From contig JAFREQ010000105.1 in the NCBI GenBank assembly GCA_025331565.1, forward strand, positions 806,001 through 870,000: a stretch of DNA of 64,000 bases, read 5' to 3'. The notes under the pieces were generated by a model that saw only the letters and a program-made list of their open reading frames with translations, did not search any database and was not told where the DNA came from. Below, piece by piece: positions 47,679 through 57,430 of this stretch (its first letter is position 1; each line of letters opens with the position of its first letter). A program made the position numbers and the translations under genes. The DNA comes from Holacanthus passer (Eukaryota; Chordata; Actinopteri; Pomacanthidae).

Positions 47679-48831
47679 ATCTATTGAAGAATAAGTTCAG
47701 CTCATTCACCCACTTCTGGTCCCCCACAGCCTGGGAGTCAGGTTCCTTGTGGCCAGAGATGGTTTTCAGGCCTCTCCAGACTCCGCTGACGTTGCTCTGC
47801 TGCAGCTGTTCCTCCATCTTCCTCCTGTAGTTGTTCTTCCCCTCTCTGATCTTCCTTCTCAGCTCCCTCTGCACAGCCTTCAGCTCCTCCTTGTCTCCTG
47901 ACTTAAAGGCCCTCTTCTTCTCCTTTAGGAGAGCCTTTATGTCCGGGGTAATCCATGGTTTGTTGTTGGAAAAACACCGTACAGTCCTGGTGGGTACAGT
48001 GTTATCCACACAAAAGTTTATGTAGTCCGTGATGCAGTCAGTGAGACTGTTGATGTCGTCCCCATGAGAATCGCAGAGTTCTTCCCACACCGTCGTGTTG
48101 AAACAGTCCTTGAGAGCCTCGTCAGCCTCGTCGGACCATCTCTTCACTGTGCGGGACACAGCTGGCTGCCTGTGTACCAGAGGTTTGTACACAGGCTGGA
48201 GATGAACCAGGTTGTGATCTGATCTTCCCAGGGGAGGAAGGGGTGATGAGGTGTATGCCTCCTTGGTGTTGGCATAACACAAGTCCAGTATTCTATTGTC
48301 TCTGGTGCAGCATGTGACGTATTGGGTGAAGGTGGGCAGAGTGGAGGATGGAGAGGCATGGTTGAAGTCCCCGGAGAGGAGAAGGAGGGCCTGTGGATGT
48401 TGGGTCTGCAGCCGGCCCGTGACAGAGTGGATGACGTCACAGGCCGCATCGGCGTTAGCAGAGGGGGGAATATACGCAGCTATCGCGATAACGTGCGAGA
48501 ACTCCCGCGGCAGATAGTATGGCCTCATGCTAACGGCTAACAGTTCAATGTCCTTACAGCAGAGTTGCTCCTTAATAGTGATGTGCCCAGAGTTACACCA
48601 TCTATCGTTCACAAACACTGCCAGCCCTCCTCCTTTCCTCTTACCGCTCTCCTTCGTCCTGTCCGCCCGCAGCAGTTTAAATCCTTGCAACGTGACGATC
48701 GTGTCCGGGGTCTGCGGAGTCAGCCATGTCTCTGTAAACACAATGATGCTGCACTCCCGGTACTCCCTCTGGTGTCGGGTCAGCGCCGCTAACTCGTCCA
48801 TCTTGTTGGGGAGAGATCTTACGTTCCCCAT
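47350..48831 (-). pseudogene. LINE APE-type endonuclease and linker (first frame)
   Basis: 493-codon open frame. Residues 1-230 form an apurinic-endonuclease-like domain: 'GNVRSLPNKMDEL' (N motif), 'FTETWLT' (catalytic E, about residue 34), 'LSGDFNH' (D-N motif, about 150), 'NRILDLCYA' and 'GRSDHNLV' (SDH, about 205). This nicks target DNA to prime reverse transcription. Residues 230-390 are the linker to the RT, including 'NNKPWITPDIKALLKEKKRA' and 'NNYRRKMEEQL'. After 'NLFFNRFDQ' (near 47680) a one-base-type frameshift moves the true continuation into the RT frame, so the last ~100 residues (proline/histidine-rich) are out-of-frame translation. The endonuclease part looks intact. Confidence 0.92.
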
Positions 48832-48870
48832 GGTGATGGACGGGAGGACCGGTCGGTATCTTATGTTAAT

Positions 48871-50010
48871 TTGTTAGAATACCTTATTACATTTTAGACG
48901 ATATTGCAATTCTATTTTAATAGGGACAAATATGAAGTATAATTACTGCTAATCAGACTATATATTGCCTGCACTGTTTACGTATATTAGACTGCTGTTA
49001 CTCCTAGTAGTACTGTGAGTTTGTGATCTGAAAGAGAAGTTTAATGAAGAGAAACTGAAAAAGACAGACGTGTGGTTATTAATATACTTTTATTAACGTA
49101 GAACTTAATATCAAGAATAAAAACAACTTAAGCAGCCTAAACTATTTACATATTTGTGAACTGTTTATGTAATTTTATGCTGTGGGAACCTTGGCAGTGT
49201 TGTTTTCCTGTTGAGTGGCAGCTTCAGTATCAGGCAGATATTTACCAAAGCTATTCACTTTCACACTCTGTAGAAGACCTTTTATAAATTTCAAGCACAA
49301 CTCAAGTGTTGTCCCTTCGGTGTTTACGTTATGAAAAGTTTGAGCCTGTGTCATCAAACTTTCTTCTCCGATTTCCACCACTCTCTAGAAAAAGGCTGGA
49401 AAACAGAAGATGATGAAAAAACACAGGAAGCGTGTGAACTCATTTAGTCTTCTTCCCGAGCTACGTTTTCGTGTCAGGAACGCATCATTCCCATATGGTG
49501 ATACACAGATAGTGAGCAGCAGTGTTGGCCGTGGTCCACCTCTATTTGTAAAGGTTAAAGTCTTTACTTTAAAGAAATGTCCCCCTGTGGTGAGCTGCCG
49601 ACTTCTCCAGAGAGCAAGAGAGAGGGGCAAGAGAAAGAGAGGGAGGGGAGAAAAAACATTTCCCTCAATACAAAGTGCTGCTATTATTCATGTGGAGTGT
49701 TGAAATATACTCCCTGCAGACCCGCGGTGTGTACTCTCATAGGGACTCAGCTGGAGTCAACTCCATTTTCAGCCTGTTGAAGAAAGTGGCGTCTTGTGGA
49801 GGCAGAGAGCAGCAGAGAGACTCCGAGGTGACGCCGGCTTACAGGTGTTAAATGCTAAACTGCCGGTACCTGACAAACACGCATGCAGATACAAACACAC
49901 AGTTAAAATGTGGGAGCTGCCCACATGATCTTTCAGTGTTGTGAGCAAAAATGACTTGTTAAGATCCCTTGAAACTAGCGTCAAAAATACACTTCCTGAG
50001 TTTGAAGTAA
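48871..50010. other. stretch with no supported gene
   Basis: AT-rich after the LINE. 49500-49660 includes purine-rich 'gagagaggggcaagagaaag' sequence. The minus frame 49175-49381 and plus frame 49410-49703 show no motif I recognise. Nothing supported. Confidence 0.45.
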
Positions 50011-51362
50011 ACCAAGGGGCTGAAAACCTTTATCCTATCAGGGATATGCTGTTTCAGTTTTTAGAACATCCTTTGAGGGTCATACTAAATTAGGGAACAC
50101 ATATATCACACTCACCTTTAATGCGATGGCTGGGACTGCTTCTCTTTTGCGAGGCGTCTGATGTTAGATGGTGGTGATGTTGGTTTTCCAGACTTGGATC
50201 AGTCAGTCTTAAGCAGATCTGAGTCTTTGCAAGAGTCAGTTTTGAAAAGAACTACTCACATTTGTTGGTTGTCCCAAACAAAGATGCACACTTGAGCGCA
50301 CGTCTCAGGACAAACAGAGTTTATCGATCTCTAGCAGAGGGAGGTTGTCGTCGCTTTGAGCTCGTCTTTGCTTTCCAGCTCGATGATTTTGTGTTGTGGA
50401 TTTTCAGGCACATCAGCTGGTTCCACATTAAACGGCGTAGCAAATATGTTGAGTTCATTTTGTTCACTTTTCATGTTCTGAAAACACTCGCCAAATGCCT
50501 GAAGGAGTTTGCACACTCACCAGCATATTCAGATGTCATAGCAGGCTTTTGTTCTCGCAGAGTAGGAAAATGCACAATGTTACCCCTCTCCAGTTGCAAT
50601 TGTCACAGCTTTAATTTCGCTTCAATGATTTCACACTTGAAAGCAGACAGCTGAGAAGCTGGTTGGGACATTGGGGCTTGATGTTCAGCTCTTTGGTATC
50701 ATCCACCACGAAGGCCGAATCACACAACCGCTTGTTACCGCAGTTCCACAACAGGTTTTCCCTTCAACTCCATGAATGCTTCAAGACAAACTGACAATTT
50801 GGAACAATACTTCTTCATCCTTCTGAATGAGGTTTCACATTGACGCACCACAAAACTTCAGTCTGCAAGACATAAACAGGCCTCTGTCAAAGTGTGGTCT
50901 TGCGTACGCTCCTTGCTGGGCACCAAGACTCCACCAAACATCATTAAGTTTATTCACTCTCATTTGTCCTTGCAACTCATCCAGTTTAGCTGTAATGATG
51001 CTTGAGATTGGCCATTTTCATCACTGTAAGCACGCCCCCACAAACTAGACACCCTGGGTTGGCTTTTACCTCAACAACAAAATAAGTACTCTTCTCATTC
51101 AGCATCTACTTCTCTTGTCTTGACAGTTGCCATAATGTGTTGACGTCATTGATGACACTTAACTGTTGTGTCCGTGTTGTATTCACCCTGACTGTGACAG
51201 TTACATTATTTTCTTTTATTGCAGAAAAAAGTGATTGCTGTCCAGAGATGTTTCTGTATTTCTGAGTTGCTTTTCTTGTATTTATGAATTGCCTTGTGGG
51301 CTGGATCAAACTGTCTCACAGGCTGCACAGGGCTTTGAGGCCAGATGTTCTCCACCCCTTCT
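50011..51362 (-). mobile_element. decayed hAT transposon (GTF2IRD2/ZBED-like transposase type)
   Basis: The high-coordinate end, read on the minus strand, starts 'agaaggggtggagaacatct' then 'ggcctc', with a 'gtttgatccagcccacaag' block further in. This is the terminal pattern of a family of vertebrate hAT elements ('caggggtggggaacctccgg'-like). The low-coordinate end, plus strand 'ccaaggggctgaaaacct' (50012-50029), is an imperfect inverted match. Between them lie recognisable but broken transposase blocks (50118-50987). The unit is about 1.35 kb, shorter than an autonomous hAT, with part of the DDE region lost. I could not find a convincing 8-bp target duplication. Confidence 0.72.
50118..50987 (-). 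pseudogene. hAT transposase remnant
   Basis: No single long frame survives, but collinear blocks are readable on the minus strand. From 50987: 'KLDELQGQMRVNKLNDVWWS' and 'LGAQQGAYARPHFDR', the N-terminal region of GTF2IRD2/ZBED-type hAT transposases. Near 50720: 'CDSAFVVDDTKELNIKPQ', corresponding to the family's 'DLAFLVDITxHLNxLN' block. At 50331-50516: 'CKLLQAFGECFQNMK' and 'FNVEPADVPENPQHKIIELE'. Near 50250: 'FGTTNKCE', a stop, then 'FFSKLTLAKTQICLRLTDPS', the hATC dimerisation block. The last segment reads 'RLAKEKQSQPSH' before a TAA at 50118-50120, a typical family C-terminus. Many stops and frameshifts make it a true fossil. The middle of the protein between the N-terminal block and 'MKKYCSKLSV' (about 50820) is deleted. 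Confidence 0.8.
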
Positions 51363-52454
51363 ATAGACCTTCTAAAAAGACTTATATAAGCTGTGAACCT
51401 TGAGAAATTAAAAATAAAGGTGCTTAAAGCTCAATAGTCTCCGCCAGTTAATCCCCCCATCCAGTAATGGTATAAATACATCTTATGAATAAACTATGTC
51501 AAATTATTGATGGTTCAGCCACCAAGCTGGTGACTAGATTTATGCTTTTATTTTTGCCTTCTTAACCTTTACTGAAAGTAGAGCTCAACTTGCCAACTTG
51601 CTCTGCAACAGTTACTACGTCACCAGCCTTTGAAAACATTGCTCACAAATCACTCGATCATTATGTGTGAACCGGTCAATGACCCGATCCGAGAACTCGC
51701 CAATGCCTGGTTGTGTCATGGACGGGGCAGGGAGCAATTCCTGCCAGTGTCGTTTCCTGTGTCACTTTCTGCATTTGTTTTCGTGACAAAATGTAGTTTA
51801 GAGACCAGACAGACTTGTTTGGCGTTCGTCCTGGTGAAAGATATTGCAATGTGTCGCTGACCGGTCGTGTAGTGTGCAAACCACAGTGACTTCAAGATTC
51901 ACGATTACAAGACAGAAATTTGTGTAGTTGAACAGTGCAGGGATGTGACGACTCTCATGTCATGCAGTGTGACCAAGGCATTAGCGTAGTCTCCGCTGGT
52001 TGCCTGGCAACTGCTCAGAACTGAGAAATAGTCTTTAGAAATTTTTTTCTTAATAGATGTTTGAGATATGAGTGTGATGACCACGCAGTCAACTTTTAAG
52101 ACTTGTTTCTGTATCTGAAACTTTAGATTTAACATCTTACTTCGGTACCAGTCACTTTGTAACAAGTTCAATAATCTAATGTAAGTGGTGCTTGACAAGA
52201 TTATTTATTTTGGATCAGTATGAAAAAGACTTAATCGTCCTGAAATATAATGTTATGGTTTTCTTGACTTGCTGCTTGTACATTTTTACACACATGTACT
52301 TCCCAGACTCATGCACACACACACATTAACAGCATCTCTCTCTCCTGTCCTTCACACAACTCTCCCATCGGACCCTGTCATCACGAAAGGAATGAGGAAG
52401 ACAGAGAGGTGTGAAAGTGCTGCCTGGACCCTGCAATCTTGCCTACTGTTAAAT

Positions 52455-52458
<4 letters not shown>
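51363..52458. other. stretch with no supported gene
   Basis: No exon or element recognised; AT-rich with short chance frames. A short 'cacacacaca' run lies near 52315-52325. Confidence 0.45.

Positions 52459-52491
<33 letters not shown>
52459..52491. repeat. (GT)n microsatellite, about 16 units
   Basis: An uninterrupted GT tract. Confidence 0.96.
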
Positions 52492-52496
<5 letters not shown>

Positions 52497-53775
52497 TTTT
52501 GTCTCTCAGCCTGTCTGCTCGCACAAATTGTCTGCCATCTTGTTTATCCGTGTGTGCGCGTGCATGCATTTTGACAGTATCCTCGTTTGCCAGGAAAATG
52601 TCTCTCCAGAGACCAACAGCACGCCGCCACTCTTCTCCGAGGTGTCAGAATGTTGTTTCCTCCAAACAAAGTGATGACATCCTGTCTGTGACTCAGACCG
52701 CCCGCGTAGATTCACACTGGATAGAGCGGACAGCTCAGGCCTCGTAATTCAAATGGAGCACTCAGGCGGGCTCAGGAATAAGAATAGCTGCCACATTTTG
52801 ATGATTCTTGGCCAATAAGTCAAAAAAAAAAAATCCAATATTAGTGAAAAAGTCCATCCTGGTTTGCATGCTTCGTGCACGTATGTATACTGTACTTCTC
52901 CTCATGACAGGACGCTATCAGCAGTGATGGCTGACAGTGACTTCAATAGAAATGCCCTTTCTTGTCAGTCAGCACTGCAACACTCAGTATGATAAAGCAG
53001 CACAAGGTCTTATTTAAGTAGGACCATTAGAAAACCACTAGAGGAGGAAAAATATTGAGATGATGTCAAGGCAGAATAGCTGCCACTCACCGCAACGAAA
53101 AAGAAATTTTGAAAGCCTCATTTGCAAGTTAATGCACTGCCAATCTGCAGTGGATGTGTGATTTTGATTCAATCAATGTCAGTCCGTGGCCCCGGCTGAT
53201 ATTAACTGCCTCCGTCTCAAAGACAGGTGTTCATCTTAGGACGCGCTGTGAAAGTTGTAGCCTAGCAGCTCCCGGTCATGCCGATAAAATGCTGCGTTCA
53301 TGTCCACAGGATGTGTTCATATTTCCACATGCACTTACAGCAATATATCAACTTTGTGTAACAATTCAAACTTTTCAGATTATTTTCTTTTGTTGTTATT
53401 CAGAATATTATTCAGCGACTCCATTATCTCTACTCTGTGAACCCACCATTAAACCATCCAGCTCCCAGCCTGACCATTCCCTCGAGCCCATAGCAGCACT
53501 CTGCGATCCCAAAGAGGACTTTTTTGTTGAGATGAGAACTCATTCACTGGTAGTTGAACTTTGTGTTTTGTATTGAGGACTGAATGTAGGGTTATAATAC
53601 GCTGTGGTGGACTTGAGATTCTTGTGTGTTTTGGGTTTCTTGTTGTCGGCTGGTGCCTTTTGAAATATCTAGTTGTTAGTGATTGTTACGGAGCCATGAC
53701 ATGGGTCCTTTTCAGGGTCGACTGGTACATAACTAAAAGTATCATCTTTCTTGCTTTGACTGGCAGCCCAGACTT
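52492..53775. other. stretch with no supported gene
   Basis: No exon or element recognised. The 140-codon plus-strand frame 53154-53576 has no motif and no splice context. Confidence 0.45.
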
Positions 53776-53945
53776 CTCTCTCTCCATCATCTGCTGTCTG
53801 ACTGTCGGTCTGTCTGTCTTCACTCTCTGCATCGTCTGCTGCTCTCTCCTCTCTCTCTTCATCATCTGCTGTCTGTCTGTCTTTCTCTCCATTATCTGCT
53901 GCTGTCTGTCTTCTCTCTCTCTCTCTCTCTGTCTCTGTCTATCAG
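53776..53945. repeat. pyrimidine-rich minisatellite ('ctccatcatctgctgtctg' units)
   Basis: Four imperfect units of roughly 30-40 bp share the core '(t)c(a/g)tc(a/g)tctgctg': near 53786, 53829, 53859 and 53889. CT-dinucleotide runs separate them and a (CT)n tail follows at 53911-53940. This accounts for the cysteine/serine/leucine-rich plus-strand frame 53561-53965, which I do not regard as a gene. Confidence 0.75.
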
Positions 53946-56564
53946 CTGTCTGTCTGAAACAGTAATTGTTTTTTTGTTTTTCTTTAATTTATTTTGAAAA
54001 TTGCAAGGTTTTTAATGTTCTTTACATTAATATTTTGAACTAGTGTTTTTGAAATGTAGTACATTTTTTGTTTTGTTTTTAACATAATGGTGATGAGTGC
54101 TGGTTGGAGGGGCCCCTGGGAACTTTGGCCCAGGGCCCCAACAGGCTCTAGAATCACCACTGAGGTCAGGTGCAGGTAAATGTTTCTTGTTACTAAACAA
54201 TGATGAAAAGTGTTACTGACTAAAAATGATTAAATGTGTTGCATGTCATTCTGAGCCTGTAACACTGCCAACACCTAATATCAGAAAATCACTAGTGTCA
54301 CATGTGAGCTGTTTTCCCTTGTTTGTGGATCACTTTTCATAGCATATGTTTGCTTTTTCAGTTATGGATATAGGGCGCCATGGAAAGGAAAGCTTGTATG
54401 CCACTGGTGAATACAAAGGCCATGTTGGAGTTTAATACAAAATGAAGTTGTGCCAGATAAGTTGAACCACAGTGAAATATCACTGTAATTACTGAAGTCA
54501 GGCTTTATCTTCAGACGACGACGTTGGAAGCCAGAGGGAGCACAGAGACACTGTTTAAGACAGAAAGATGGCGAAACAATTGTTAATGCTTTTTATTGTT
54601 TTTTTAGAGAGAAGCTGGTAAAATCATGTGCTCCAGTCAAGACGCTCCAACACTGCAGATGAATGTTGCAGAGAATAGTTGTCACAAAGACAATGACCTT
54701 TTTAAGAAAACAAACACACAGAGCACTTTTTGACAGATTGAGATTGAGTAAGTGATGGCATCATTCTTGCAATGAATAATAAGACTTCCCATGCATTTTC
54801 ATTATTTCACTGGTGCCATCTGTCTGCCCAGATAGTCCAGCAGCTTGTTGATGGTGACAGGAACCTGTTGGCTGTTACTTAAAGGCAGCACCTTTCCAAC
54901 ACTTTATTTATTGCTGCTATAATAGAAATTCTTATGTCAGCAACAGATCAAATGACTGTAATGCAAAAGTAGTCACTTAGTCATAAGTAGTGACAAACCC
55001 AGAGAGTGTATCGCAGACTCTGCAGCTCCCCTCAGCTTTACTGGACATTTCAGTGTCATTCAGCTCATTGTTTTGCTTTCATGGCTACATCTTTACTGTT
55101 TGGGTCTCACTGATGTCATCTGTGCCATTCCCACCAGCAACAGGCAAAGCAAAAGCTCTGAAAACTCACTCAAGTGTTCAGCTCCAAATAGCAGAGAGAC
55201 AAAGTTAGCAGCAAGCTGATGAACTCAGTGGAGCCTTCAGCAGCTGAAGAGTCGATATTCCCTTTAGAAGCTGGTAAATACTGAAGCAAAGCGAGAATGT
55301 GAGTGAAAATTGAACTTAGATTTTCTTGGTGTTTGCAACTGGTTGGCAAATAGTTAAACTATTTTTTCACAGGCTGACTTCCTTGTTCTGCTTTGACTGA
55401 TTGTACTTCGATATGTGCACACTGTTTGGATTATTATATTTCAGGTGCGTTCAGTTCCAGTTTTATCTCTGAGTAAAGTGGTTTTGATGATCTGGCTAAC
55501 CTATTTCTGCACTTATTTCTGTGCTTGCTTCCAATCCGATTGTCTGAGCACAAAGTTTTTATAACCAATAAAAATGAAGGTCACAGTTAATGGAAAATAA
55601 GAGCCGAATTGCAATAAACCACAATTATCCTTTAAGTAACCCATTCTTCTGTGTGGAGCTAATTTACATTGTCCATGTCTCTTTGTGTTGCTTTTCTTTG
55701 AGACAGAGCTCAACCAGATCTTGTCAGTGAGTTTACTTATTTCATTACATTTATTAGGACCTTCATGGATCTTCATCTTTGTTATGCATATACTAAAACC
55801 ATGAGACATACAACATATAAAAAAAAGGTGAGCACCTCAAAATGAAATAAAATGAATAAAAAACACTTATGAAAGGATAACTGTTTCTGAATCTTCAATG
55901 GAAAAACAGTTGCATTCCTATGGAGAGCTGCACCTTCTTTGCTCTCTGGGGCTCCTCCTCACAGCGTTCCTGATCAAAGAAGCTGCTCACACTGACAAAC
56001 GCTCCACGTCACATGTCGGGGAAGAAAGCGCAAGTATTTTACCACAAAGGGAAAATAGAGCAAAATGTACAAAGAGGACAAAAAAATAAAACCAGTATGA
56101 AAAGCTTTTCAAACACGAGGGCATAAGAAGCAGATCTTTCATAGGTGTGTCCGTCCCAGAGGCGCTAAACAAAATCCAGAAAATGATATGTTGAGTTAGC
56201 CAGAGAGGAAACGATAATAAATCAAAGGTGTCATTGCTTTTGAACAAATGTCATCAATACTTTAAGTACAGAGAGGCTTTGTGGCAGTTTTTCGGATGCT
56301 AAATCCAGTATGTATTTTTGGATGCAGGACCACAAAATATTGCAGTAGGGAATAACGAACATTGCGATGTTGAGTAGAAGTTGGTTGTTCGGTCTGCAAA
56401 GAGAGAGTTTCAATCATTTATGAAACTTATCCAAAATATTCCTAGCCCCATCACATCTTGTGTGAATTATAGGTGCAACACCCAGTTATTCCTTTCACTG
56501 AACTGGTGTTTAAGGGTTAAGAGTTAGCAGTATGTTACAGCTGTCTTCCTTCTGTTTAGTGATT
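53946..56564. other. stretch with no supported gene
   Basis: AT-rich, no exon or element recognised; open frames of at most 98 codons without motifs. Confidence 0.45.
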
Positions 56565-56660
56565 TGGGGGAATCAGAATCAGCTTTATTGAAAGTAAGTT
56601 TTCACATATGAGGGATTTGACTTTTGTTTTGATGCATAACAATAAATTAGTAGAGAAAAA
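56565..56660 (-). mobile_element. 3' tail of a LINE or LINE-dependent SINE
   Basis: Plus-strand 'gaatcagaatcagctttatt', 'gaaagtaagttttcacatat' and 'gagggatttgacttttgttt' are the reverse complement of a 3' end frequent in fish retroposons (ending '...aataaagctgattctgattc'). The element would lie in minus orientation and be strongly 5'-truncated; where it stops toward 56980 is unclear. No protein is recognisable upstream. Confidence 0.5.
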
Positions 56661-57371
56661 AAGAAGTAGTCGGAATCACTCTGTAGATTATAGAGATTAG
56701 AAAATTGACAATGAAATATGAAAGCGATAATATAAGTATGTACAAGATGTTATTTAAATGAAGGAGCTGTACAGATTGTGTAAAATATGCACAGGGAATG
56801 TACCAAAGTTCACAGTACGATATGAATATCCACGTTGTTCTGCCTGCACCAAGTCACCAGATGGTCAATCTCCAACCTGCTGGAGTTGTTTCCTTCATGT
56901 TCATGAGCTTTTCTCCAGTAAAGGGGCACAACAGCAGAAATCTGAATTTACAATAACAAGACAAAGACAAAACAATGTGTACTAATGTCTACTTTGGTAG
57001 GACATACAAGACACACAGTGTTGGGATGTGTTGGTGGAGATTCTGGTCGTTGCAACTCTCTATTCATTTTCACACTGTAAGGATTTTAAAGTGTCCGACA
57101 TGTCAGGGCCTTTGTTAGAAATGCTGCAGCCTCCATCATATTCAAACAGAATCGGTGTGTGCCTGAACAAAAAATGCCCTTTATACAATATTCAACGTTA
57201 GTGGAACTGCAGTATCCACTTTGTTGCAAATGTAAATATCAATGTTTAATTTATTTGAATGTGTAACTGTGCCGTAGTATTCAGGCGTGCAGCACTCATT
57301 CATATTTCATTCTTATGAATATGAGAATGCTCTGTAGTCTCTGATGTCAAGTTTGGTGCCATCACTGCTGA

Positions 57372-57374
<3 letters not shown>
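56661..57374. other. stretch with no supported gene
   Basis: Possibly includes the rest of the retroposon ending at 56565, but nothing is recognisable. Confidence 0.4.

Positions 57375-57428
<54 letters not shown>
57375..57428. repeat. (GT)n microsatellite, about 27 units
   Basis: An uninterrupted 54-bp GT tract, similar in length to the AC tract at 17479. Confidence 0.97.

Positions 57429-57430
<2 letters not shown>

Larger units (their letters stand above)
45662..48870 (-). mobile_element. Rex1/CR1-like non-LTR retrotransposon (LINE), near-complete ORF region
   Basis: A 3.2 kb LINE in minus orientation. Its 3' end is at the low-coordinate side: a (TTATC)n tail (plus strand 'ataagataagataagataag', 45664-45689) preceded by the conserved 3' UTR block 'cctttattcgtcccacagtg'. 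Such short tandem 3' tails without poly-A are typical of CR1-clade LINEs, including Rex1 of fish. Moving upstream come a ~0.5 kb 3' UTR, the RT C-terminal domain, RT core and APE-type endonuclease. Codons continue in frame slightly beyond the first ATG ('RYRPVLPSITMGNV'), then stop, so homology ends near 48860 and the element is probably 5'-truncated there. The ORF is split into three frames by two frameshifts, so this copy cannot make a full protein but could have been active recently. I found no clear target-site duplication. The flanks are AT-rich. Confidence 0.9.

Noticed and set aside
50262..50654. 130-codon plus-strand open frame
   Set aside because: It is antisense to the hAT transposase remnant, which shows clear family blocks on the minus strand.
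53561..53965. 134-codon hydrophobic, cysteine-rich plus-strand frame resembling a membrane protein
   Set aside because: Its second half is translation of a pyrimidine-rich minisatellite.
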